Source: Lobosporangium transversale
Taxonomy: Eukaryota; Mortierellomycota; Mortierellomycetes; Mortierellales; Mortierellaceae
DNA: 64,000 nucleotides
Direction: 5' to 3'
Assembly (NCBI RefSeq): GCF_002105155.1
Contig: NW_019028982.1
Coordinates: 518,501-582,500 of the forward strand
In this document: positions 55,011 to 64,000 of the stretch, piece by piece
Layout: every line of letters starts with the position of its first letter
How positions within the stretch are numbered: the stretch's first letter is position 1
The notes under the pieces: generated by a model
Told to the model about the DNA's origin: nothing
Seen by the model: the letters and a program-made list of their open reading frames with translations, nothing else
The model's database searches: none
Made by a program: the position numbers and the translations under genes

Positions 55011-55651
55011 GGTTGAGGATGGAAGTGTGATGAGGATTGAAGAGGAAAGAGAATCAAAAAATAAAAGAGAGAGGACAGGATCAATCTTTTTTTTTTTTTT
55101 TTTTTCTGTATGTGTGTTGTGCGTGTGTTGTGCGTATGTTGTGCGTGTGTACCTGTTACCTATTCTCTTTCTATTCTATTCTCTCATCTTATTCAACCCG
55201 AATTGACACGAAGACTAAACAAACAGACCACAGCATAAATCATGGGCCAAAATACGTCATCCACCTCAAAAAACTACACGCCACATCACATGACACCCTA
55301 CATTATCTACTCTACACATACACTCTGTCAGATATGCAATTAGACGAAATATCCAACAGTCCCCCACTACGAAACATGAGTTCATGGTTCAGGTACAGAG
55401 CATATGCTGTGCATAGAAAGAAAAGCGTATAAATATTTTCTTTGATGTACAAGCGATCAAGCAACACTTTTTTTTTTTTTTCTTTCTTTCTTCTAAAATG
55501 TCTTTTTATTATGAATAGAATGATAGTGATAATGATTATGACAATGGTAATTGTAGACTAAGTATAGCTGGGGGAATAGTAGGGCAGTAAGTAAAGTAAT
55601 AGTTAGTAGAAGTAACAATAGGACTGGTTCTTTTTTGTTCTCTTCTTTCTT
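55011..55651. other. ATP synthase gamma promoter and PDK1 3' spacer
   Basis: The left part should hold the promoter and leader of the gene starting at 55010. It includes a T-tract (55086-55106) followed by TGTTGTGCG-type decamer repeats (55110-55150). The right part is the 3' UTR of the kinase gene. No gene was seen. Confidence 0.5.
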
Positions 55652-58629
55652 TTAATCGATCAACAAGGGCTTCGAATATCGCCGCACTTTATCCAGACTG
55701 GCCCCATTCTTGGCTCCTCCACTACCACTTCCACGTTCTCCAAACCACTCCTCCATGCATCGCTCCAATACTCGGACCCACAACTTTGCATCCCCCTCAC
55801 GATACTCTTCAAAGTAATAACTCTTCTTTGTCGTATGGATAAAGAAACATTTCTTGCCCTTCACCTCCGACACCACAGACGCTGTGAACAAAATCTCCCC
55901 CCGGAGCTTGGCCTGTCTCTTGGAGGCCTTGATCAACCCCGGCGACACTGGTGGCTGCATCTTCTTACCATCAGTACTATTGCTATTACTAATAATAGTA
56001 CCATTGATACTGCCACCACTACCGTTCACTACAGAACCTATAGCAGCTGTTGTTGGACTTGCAGTCGCAACAACATTGGTCTGCGGTGATGAAGAGGGCG
56101 ATACCCCGTGCTTTTCCACATCAATCCTGTTGTGACCATTGCTCTGTTGACGATGATGTGTTGTATGAGGATGCGAATGCTGATGTGGTGGATGCTCCAG
56201 GCTTGTTCTCACAGGCCGTGCAGCAGTAGTAATAGTGTCCTCTTCATGTTCCGGGATGGTCTGTCCAGGGATATGTTCACTACGGGAATATTGGTGGTGT
56301 GTCTTATTGCTACCCTCCCTAGTCAGCACAAACCCACTGGCTGTACTGACAGGGGCCGTCGTCTCCTTCCCATGGCTGAGGTTGCTGCTGTTGGTACCGC
56401 GTCGTCCATGCAGAGGTTGGTGAAGAGCATTCAACTGCTGATGTTGATGGTTCTGAGACTCTTGCGACAATGAAGGGTGCTGGTACAGTCGAGGCTGCTG
56501 TGGCTGCTCAGACTGAAGACCGCTGAGCTGCTGATGAAGAGAGAGCTGCTGCTGTTGCTGCTCCAGTTGTTCCCACTGTGCTACACGCTGTTGCTGATAC
56601 CAGCAACTGAAAGCCTCGTTAGTGTTGCTGTTAAAAAGCTGTGAGAAGTAGTGATTCGAGTCATCAAAGTACAGCAGACGTGGAAAGTCAGTCAAGACCA
56701 GGATGCACGATCTCGAGAACAGGCCCTTGCGCTTCAAAACAGGTGCTTGATAAATGATTAATTCCGTCGGTAACAAGAAGCTTTGCCATGGTGAGAGCTC
56801 TGCCTGGAGCTCGAGCTGAGAACGCCTAGAATAGGCAGAGATCTCACTAGCAGTCACTGCTAATGAGACCGTGGAGTTTTCTCGGGTAAGCTCTGACTTT
56901 CGACGAGGACTTCCCTGCTCAGCACTAGCACTAGCACTACCATTGCTTTCCAGACGCTCTACCGGCCGACTTTCCTGTTGCATGTCCAACAGATGCTTCG
57001 ATCGTTTGCTGAGCAGCTTCTTGTTCGATGACTGCTTAGGACTGGGGGAGAACAGGGCTATGAAGGCATTTCTGCTACTGCTCTTGGACTTTGCGTGTCC
57101 ATTCGTGGACGTAGACGGCTTCGTGGGAGAGCCATTCACTACCGAAGCAGAGGCCGATTTGGACATGCCCTGCTGTGGCGAAACAGTGGATTCTGTCTTG
57201 GAATGTCCCGAAGTAGTCGTGGCCGAGACCGTGCTCGCCTTTTCGATCGTGCTTCCGAGCTCTGGCAGACTCTGGGATGCTGTCGTGGTCGCAGCAGCAA
57301 CTGGATGGGGAAGGGCCGTTGTACTGTCCATTGCTGTGGTTGAAGGCTTGGTGACCTCGGGAAGGGCAAGGACAGCGGAATGAGGACCCTCATCCGAATC
57401 ATTCATGCTGTTCCTGCCGCTGTTGTCCATGCTACTGCCACTATCACCAAGTTCTCTGAATGGATCGACGACCATCAGGGCCTCGCCTGTGCGGTTGACG
57501 CCCCAGAGACAAGCGTCGTGGTCGCTACGCAAGGGCTCGGTATTGTGAGCGGGCGTTGGAGGCAAATAAGGCATTAATTTGGGTGCAGGTTGGCTCCAGA
57601 TTTTGTCCCATTGGACACCTAGAAAGAACGGGTGTTGTTTCAATTCGTCGATCGTGTTGTTTGCGCCCAAACGCTCGTTAGGATCATGGACCAGAAGGCG
57701 TGAGACGAGGTCCATGGCAGTAGCGGGGAATCCTGCTGGGAAGGTATATTCGAGCTTGACAATCTTTTGAAAGGTCTGATATTCATTTGATCCCTTGAAT
57801 GGTGGTCTTCCTGCAAGGAGTTGGTAGATGATGCATCCGAATGCCCATAGGTCAGAACTAAATTGGGGGGAGGCGAGGAGAAAGAGGGGCTCAAGATGAG
57901 AACATTGTATTTGTAGTAAAGAAGAAGAAGAAGAAGAAGAAGAAGAAGAAGAAGAAAAAAAAAAAAAAAAAAAAAAAAAACTTGCTGTGATGTATACCAT
58001 ACCTTTTGCAAGCAGCCTTTTCAGTCAAAAGTTCTGGTGAGACGTATTCAGCAGTTCCTACAAAAGAGTTGGCTCTATCGGACTCTGTCCCATCCTCGGA
58101 TGGCTCCAACATCTTTGCAGTTCCAAAATCAGTCAACTTGATGTACATGCGATCATCCATAAGAATACTATTGATATTGAAACAATAGGATTTTAGCCTT
58201 TCTTTTCTTTTCTTTTCTTTTCTTTTTCTTTTTCTTCTAAAAACTTTTTACTGTGTCCCGATGAAGCTGATGGGTGATATATGATTGTTCTGGAACGTAC
58301 TTTTCTGGCTTCAAGTCGCGATGGATAACACCCTGACCATGAACATATTCAATTGCGGTCAAGATCTGTGCCGCGTAGAATTTGGTACAATTCTCATCAA
58401 ACGAGCCAAGCTATTAAAAAAAGGAGGAAAAAAAAAAAAATGCAATCGTATATCGGGATTTAGTGTCCTGATTGAGCATCATCTCCATCCGTTGACATGA
58501 TCCAGATAAGAGGATGATTCCTCACCTTTTTGATGAAGGTCAACAGTTCACCATTTTCACAAAGCTCCAAGACGTAGTCTAATAGTGAATGATGAAACGA
58601 TTATGGTTAGTCACGAAAAGCTAAAAACA

Positions 58630-58668
<39 letters not shown>

Positions 58669-58887
58669 AAAAAAAAAAAAAAGGGAAGGAAAGTAGGAGT
58701 CAAATAAAAGAGAAGAATCAAATCCCCCCCCCACTCTCTTTTGCTGGCCATGTTTAATGATTAAGTGCATGTTTGTTTGTTTGTTTGTTTTTCTTCCTCA
58801 ATTGTAGTAGTAGTAGTAGTAATTGTTGTTGTTTTTCCTTGAACAATGACAATCATTTTTCAGATCATTATCCCAATGACATCTCCT

Positions 58888-58918
<31 letters not shown>

Positions 58919-58939
58919 GTTACATCTCATTTGTCATAC

Positions 58940-58985
<46 letters not shown>

Positions 58986-59948
58986 TGTTGACTCAACAAA
59001 TTACTTACAAAGACTGGCGTTGTCTTGAAAAGTAGAAAATAATTTGACGACTCCTGGATGGTCGAGTTTGTAGAGCGTATTCTTTTCAATGTTGACATAT
59101 TTGACTTTCTTCTCACGAATAATATGTCTCTTGTCAAGGACCTTGATTGCATATTTGCGTCTGTTGGATTGATCGACAGCCTCGACGACCTGTGGTCAAG
59201 CAAGCAAGCAAGCAAGCAAGCGAGCAAGCAAGCAAGCAAGAAAGAAAGAAAGATTTTAGTTGATACAAAAGACAGATGTTATCAGTTTAGATGGGACATT
59301 GAAAGTTGCGGATCCGATCAGAGCAATCCTCAATTATTTTTTTTCTTCTTCTTTCTTTTGCTGGGTAAAGTAAAAAAAAAAAAAAAAAAAAAATGAAAAA
59401 GAGAAAAGGGAGGAAAGGGAGTAAGGAGAGGGCACAGACCCTCAAGCGAACAAAACACAATCGAGTTGGATCCTGTTTGTTGGTTCGAATGCTTTTGTTT
59501 GTGTGTAACCCTTTTTACCGCATCATAACCCAATTCATTCCCCATCTCTACCCGCCATCTGTCTGTAGCTATTGATTGTATATCCCCAACGATTCTTTGC
59601 TCCTTTGGAAGAAATGAAGATTAAGAATAAGAATAAAAATAAAAATAAAAATAAAAATAAAAATAAAATCATATTGCTTTGATTTGCAAGAGAATTTGAT
59701 CTGGAAGAAGAATTAATTCCATTGGTAAGAAAAAAAAAAAAAAAAAAAAAAAACTCGAGTAAACATGAACATGAGAAAAAACGAGAGCCATTGGGCGCAA
59801 AGGCATTTTTTTTTTTTTTTTTTTTTTTTTTTTGGCCACCGCCGATGGAGTAGAATATGTATATTTATATATATATATATAGAGTAAAAATAAAATCGAC
59901 CTATTCCATATCAATTGAGCAGAAAATGAAAATGAAAATGAAAAGAAA

Positions 59949-59980
<32 letters not shown>

Positions 59981-60840
59981 AAAGTAATGATGTTGGAGTG
60001 ATGGGAAGAGTGGTGGTAATGATAGGTGGTGATGGTAAAGGATCAAAGCTCCCTTCCTCTCCATTTTACTCTTTACTCTTTACTTTTTAATAACCTCATC
60101 TCACGATGGTGGGAACAAGTAAAAAAGTAACGTGGAAAAAAAAAAAGGAATTCTCTCCGAGGATAGGGGCAAGAGAGAGAGAGAAAGAGAGAGAAAAGGC
60201 GTTCAGGTGACAATGATCAAAGGAACCCGAGCCTGCCAAGAGCAAAGGATAAAAAGAAGCTATTCGAGTAGCACAGGCATAATTGGGAATAGGCCTGTCT
60301 AAAATAGCCTCTTTTTTTCTGATCATTAGACTCTTGCAAGAACAATAGATTATATCTCTCCCTTACGCGTCCAGGTTTAGGTTAGAGACTAGTCAACAGC
60401 GACTCTATATTCTCTCTTTTTTTTTTTTTTTTTTTTATACGTGTATGATCAGTTGAGGGTTGAAGTGATTATGAATCATGCAGTAGGATGAATGAAGCAA
60501 GCTGGAATGAAAGGAAAGGAAAAAGCATAGAATGGATACAACATGAGTGTAAAATAAAAGATAGAATCAATAGGATTGCTTACAGTCGAGTAAGATCCTT
60601 CACCAAGGGTCCTGCCGAGTCTGTAATCAGCCAGGGTACGTCTACGGACTGGGATGGATGCTGTGGAGGTGTTGATATGGGAGCCATTGACGACTGATCC
60701 AGAAGGTACTCCTTCCTGGATATTGACATGTGTTGGCCTCGGGATGGACGTTGTAGTAGCCGAGGTGGTCGTTGGCACTGTTTCAGCCACAGGTGCAGGA
60801 GCAGATGTGTTTGAAGAAGGAGAAGAAGGAGAAGAAGGAG

Positions 60841-60872
<32 letters not shown>

Positions 60873-61126
60873 GTTGTTGTTGCTGTTGTAGTCGTATCCA
60901 AGGCAGAGGCAGAAGCAGCAAGGACAGAGCGTGGAACAGGAGTGGGTGGAGTGGTTGAAGGCAATGTGCCGAGAGGAACGGGATTTGCTGTGGGTGTGGA
61001 TGGAGCTGAGACTGGAGCTGGAGTTGGAGTTGAAGCAGGCGCAGGCGCAGGAGCAGGGGCAGGAGCAGGGGCAATGTCGGAGAGAGGTACAGCCACCGGA
61101 CCTTGCAGATGATCTGATGTAGCCAT
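55652..61126 (-). CDS. PDK1-type (Pkh/Ksg1-like) protein kinase with split PH domain, 1085 aa
   Basis: Exons on the minus strand: 61126-60584, 59189-59009, 58578-58526, 58410-58301, 58167-58003 and 57857-55652; the phases agree throughout. PDK1 phosphorylates the activation loop of AGC kinases and reads phosphoinositide signals. After 165 low-complexity residues (Pro-Ala repeats, Ser runs) the kinase domain starts: Gly-loop GRTLGEGSYSTV, Lys197 in YAIKVLDK, HRDLKPEN (Asp291), DFG (309-311), and T-loop ANSFVGTAEYVSPELL with Ser330 at the autophosphorylation position of PDK1. The lobe ends at QHPFFLGVQWDKIW. A disordered linker follows. The PH domain begins at about 715 (LKRKGLFSRSCILVLTDFPR), is interrupted by about 250 Gln/His/Ser-rich residues, and resumes at LRGEILFTASVVS (about 1002) to 1052. 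It is much longer than human PDK1 (556). Confidence 0.9.
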
Positions 61127-61334
61127 TGGGTGCTAGTGACTAAGTTGAAAGTAAGGTTTAAATGGAAAATATGATTGCAATAACAATAAATGACCAATGG
61201 ACCATGGACAATGGACAATGGACAATGGGCAATGGACAAGTGGCAAAAGAATAAGAAGAAGAAGAATAAGAATAATAAGAATAAGAATAAGAATAAGAAT
61301 AATAAAAGATATTAGCCAAATATACAGAGCAAAG

Positions 61335-61381
61335 TGATTGAGTGATTGAGTGATTGAGTGATTGAGTGATTGAGTGATTGA
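61335..61381 (+). repeat. (TGATTGAG)6 octamer repeat
   Basis: Nearly six perfect 8-bp units lie about 210 bp upstream of the kinase ATG on its promoter side. The last unit is imperfect. Confidence 0.85.
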
Positions 61382-61485
61382 ATGGAATGGAAAGAAAGAA
61401 AAAAAAATAAATAAATAAATAAAGACAGGTGAAAAAAGAGAAAGAGAGAGAGAAAGAGAGAGGATTGGATTGGATTAAAAGCAGG

Positions 61486-61580
61486 AGTGTGAAGAGAGAG
61501 TGTGAAGAGAGAGTGTGAAGAGAGAGTGTGAAGAGAGAGAGTGTGAAGAGAGAGAGTGTGAAGAGAGAGAGTGTGAAGAG
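61486..61580 (+). repeat. GTGTGAAGAGAGA minisatellite, about 7 copies
   Basis: Units of 12-14 bp with the core GTGTGAAGAGAGA(GA) are stacked upstream of the kinase gene. Length differs between units by GA steps, indicating slippage. Confidence 0.85.
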
Positions 61581-61970
61581 AGTGTGTCAATTAGTGTCAG
61601 CTAATACACTCCCATGGGGAAATGGACGCTAATTCGGTTGGCATTATTTATAAATCACAATTTATAATTTATGGTTTCTATCACTACAACAGCGTGTTCA
61701 GTCAGAGTAGCCCTTTTGTCTACTGGGCCAAGCCCTTTTTTTTTTTTTTTTTTTTTTTTTTCTTTTCTTTGTTCTTTCGATCGACAAGACAAAGGCTTGT
61801 TATTGACTGATGCTTCTGTCGTTATCCTTGGTGTTGTTGTTGTTAGTCGAGGTTCGTGTCGGTATTTGATCAGTCAGTGCTTGATTGATTAATTGATCGA
61901 GATGTTTAACACATCAAAAAAAGACGTTTGTCTATATTTCCGTTCCTGGGCCTGGCTGGAGCAATTCCTA

Positions 61971-62004
61971 GCCATGCCATGCCATGCCATGCCATGCCAT
62001 GCCA
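61971..62004 (+). repeat. (GCCAT)6 pentamer repeat
   Basis: Six GCCAT units plus GCCA are uninterrupted. No relation to a gene was seen. Confidence 0.9.
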
Positions 62005-63036
62005 ATCATAAATATATATCGTATCTATATAAAAAGATTAAATAAACATTTTACAATTCAAAAAACTCAGTTCAGCAAGCTCTCTTTCATTTTTTTTTCT
62101 TCTTTATTCTTTTTTCTTTCTTTCTGTCTTTTAATCTTTTCTATCTCCTCTTCTCTTCTGATTAAAGCAGTATAAAAATGCATCTCTTTTGGTTCTTTTT
62201 CTTCTTTAACCATTCCATTCGCGTGATCTACTTTGTTTCCCTCCCCCCCTAACCAAAGCAAGTATTTATATATATATATATCTTTGAAGAGATAATGAGT
62301 GAGTGAAAGAGAAAGACGACCCTCGTTTTTTTTTTTTATTTTATTTTTTTAGTTGTATAAAAATAAATAAGAAAAAGAAAAAACCTTCGCTCCCTTCTCT
62401 CCTTTCATCGTTACCATTGGATGGGGTTGAAGGGGGGAGGGTGAATATATTTAAACACTGCGTATCACGTGCATTCTATCTTTAGCCATTATGTTTGTTT
62501 AAAAATACCCCCCTTCTCCCAACTAACTTCATTCATTCATTTTATCCCATTCAGTTCTGTTGAACTGAATTTAATTACATGAAATAGCACGCACTTTTTT
62601 TTTTATTTTTTTATTTTTTTATTTATCCATTTATTTGAGCATCCATGCACCCAACGCGCCCCACACATGCCATGCAACAAATCTCACTCGATATACATGT
62701 ATATTATATATATGTATTATATATACATATTTTGAAGGAAAAGAAGAAAAGAAAAAAAAAAAACGGCATAAAAAAAAAAAAAAAACGTGCGTAATACACA
62801 TGAATGTCCTTATGCAACGTGTAAAAAAAAAAAAAAAAAAAAAAGTCTAATGTGCTATATATTAATGCAATATGCTGCATGTTATACATGTGTGTGTGGC
62901 AAATGGTTTTTTTTTTTTTTTTCTTTTCTTTTCTTTCTTTTTCTAACACATCTATATATACTATATATATTATATTTGTATATGCGTGTAAAATTAGAGG
63001 ATTTATTAAGAGTTATTAGGATAGAATCACTGGGAC

Positions 63037-63140
63037 TACTAGGATTATTAGGATTATTAGGATTATTAGGATTATTAAAATTATTAGGATTATTAGGATA
63101 ATTAGGACATTAAAGCTTATTAGGATTATATTAGGAGGAT
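63037..63140 (+). repeat. GGATTATTA 9-bp tandem repeat
   Basis: About eight degenerate copies of a GGATTATTA unit run from 63041 to 63135. The repeat recalls TTAGG but its 9-base period and position rule out telomeric DNA. Confidence 0.75.
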
Positions 63141-63253
63141 GGATCGGTGATTATAAACGTATAAAACTTGGGCGTCGACACTTTCGGCGAAAGGTGTTGA
63201 TAAGCATGCTCCACCTCTTCTCTTCTTTCTCTTATCTCCATGTCGTACAACAC

Positions 63254-63297
<44 letters not shown>

Positions 63298-63393
63298 ATC
63301 TACGGCTCTCTTTCTTTCTTTCTTTCTTTCTTTCTCCCGTTGTCCGCTATTATTATATATGGCTATTATTGTTATTACTATCATTATTATTTC

Positions 63394-64000
63394 CTACATG
63401 GCGACAACAGGGAGTACAACAGATTGTTGCCCAACCTCCCATGACTTCCAAATATTCTGTTTCTGGAATCGGTTGTGTAGCTGTGTCAGGAATGACCTCC
63501 CTGCTGCATAGATATCCGGATTCCTAAATGGCAAAGGTCGATTATGATCAAATGTATCCGAGCACAACGATCGGGATAGCGGCATTGACGATGAACACGA
63601 TGATGATGATGATGATGGTTCGTCCTCATTCTCTTCCTGAGCGTTCGATCCTTCGCCTTCTTTTTCTTCTACTGATGTTGATGATGCCGTTGTTGCTGCT
63701 GTAGTTGTTGTCGATGTAGCAGAGGACATTGAAAAGGATGAGGATGAAGGCGATGGTGTGGGCAAAGACTCAGACGAGGACTCGAATTGATATTCATCCT
63801 TCTCTACCTCAGGTGAGAGAGGAGACGGTGGTGTAGGTGACGAGCGATCCACAAATCGTTCTGCCAACTCGGACGGATAGGAGAAACTCAATAGACAATG
63901 ATGACTCAACCCTTCTACCTCCGGGTTCGGTTGCAGATTGACCCTTGTTACCACCAGTACCTGGTTTGCAAGCGCGTTCCTTCCATTGTCCTGATCCTCA
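63394..64000 (-). CDS. Unknown protein, 3' part only (runs off the right edge)
   Basis: The minus-strand frame is open from the window edge (codon boundary at 63999) to TAG at 63394-63396, about 201 codons. No start is visible, as the frame continues rightward past the edge. It starts with an apparently ordered stretch (NQVLVVTRVNLQPNPEVEGL, then LLSFSYPSELAERFV). A long Ser/Thr/Pro/Glu-rich, probably disordered, region follows. It ends with a conserved-looking segment (PLPFRNPDIYAAGRSFLTQL). No family was recognised. A 3' splice site inside this stretch cannot be excluded. Confidence 0.5.
   Translation of the reverse strand, partial: EDQDNGRNALANQVLVVTRVNLQPNPEVEGLSHHCLLSFSYPSELAERFVDRSSPTPPSPLSPEVEKDEYQFESSSESLPTPSPSSSSFSMSSATSTTTTAATTASSTSVEEKEGEGSNAQEENEDEPSSSSSSCSSSMPLSRSLCSDTFDHNRPLPFRNPDIYAAGRSFLTQLHNRFQKQNIWKSWEVGQQSVVLPVVAM

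Larger units (their letters stand above)
61127..63393. other. Promoter region of PDK1 and 3' spacer of the last gene
   Basis: It is built largely of tandem repeats and homopolymers (61335, 61486, 61971 and 63037 entries; T-tracts at 61739-61760, 62909-62922 and 63257-63285; A-tracts near 62770 and 62823-62844). No protein-coding frame is supported. Confidence 0.55.

Noticed and set aside
60580-61239. 219-codon leucine-rich frame over PDK1 exon 1
   Set aside because: It is the out-of-frame image of the Pro-Ala and Ser repeats of the kinase N-terminus; only the frame with the PDK1 Gly-loop is spliced in phase to the kinase exons.
63037-63140. TTAGG-like repeat taken as telomeric DNA
   Set aside because: The period is 9 bases, copies are degenerate, and unique genes continue to the right.

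Overview
The window looks like nuclear DNA of an early-diverging filamentous fungus, most likely of the Mortierella/Mucoromycota type. The reasons are split genes with short GT-AG introns, several single-exon F-box/leucine-rich proteins, a secreted S8 protease with a PA insert, an arrestin-like protein with a long Gln/Pro tail, a FUT8-like fucosyltransferase, nuclear genes for mitochondrial ATP synthase gamma and argininosuccinate synthase, and A/T homopolymer tracts of 20-30 bases in introns and spacers. The lineage is an inference; no rRNA or tRNA marker was seen.

The left half (1-34 kb) is gene-poor and repeat-rich. It opens with the C-terminal end of a tyrosine recombinase, followed 12 bp after its stop by a hairpin and a perfect 69-bp inverted repeat. 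Next come a large DUF3712/Tag1-like membrane protein gene carrying one in-frame TAG, a small secreted ML-domain (NPC2-like) protein, a divergent pair of F-box genes, an internally deleted Tc1/mariner element whose TIRs and TA duplications can be delimited, and a decayed Helitron helicase end with a 3' hairpin. A subtilase gene follows, then a run of four short genes for small helical or membrane proteins, a ubiquitin-like/ubiquitin/Zn/RING fusion protein, and a third F-box gene.

The right half (34-64 kb) is denser and carries cellular housekeeping and signalling genes: an eight-exon PP2C phosphatase, a fourth F-box gene with an F-box-like pseudogene remnant behind it, a BTB-BACK-TLDc protein, a GT23 fucosyltransferase, argininosuccinate synthase, an arrestin-like protein with a GC-AG intron, ATP synthase gamma, and a PDK1-type kinase whose PH domain is split by about 250 low-complexity residues. 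The 3' part of an unknown gene runs off the right edge.

Functionally, ubiquitin signalling recurs: four F-box proteins, one BTB protein, one ubiquitin-RING fusion and an arrestin-like protein. PDK1 and PP2C represent opposing kinase and phosphatase activities. Exon boundaries below were worked out by hand from reading-frame phase and splice signals. Database identity was not tested.
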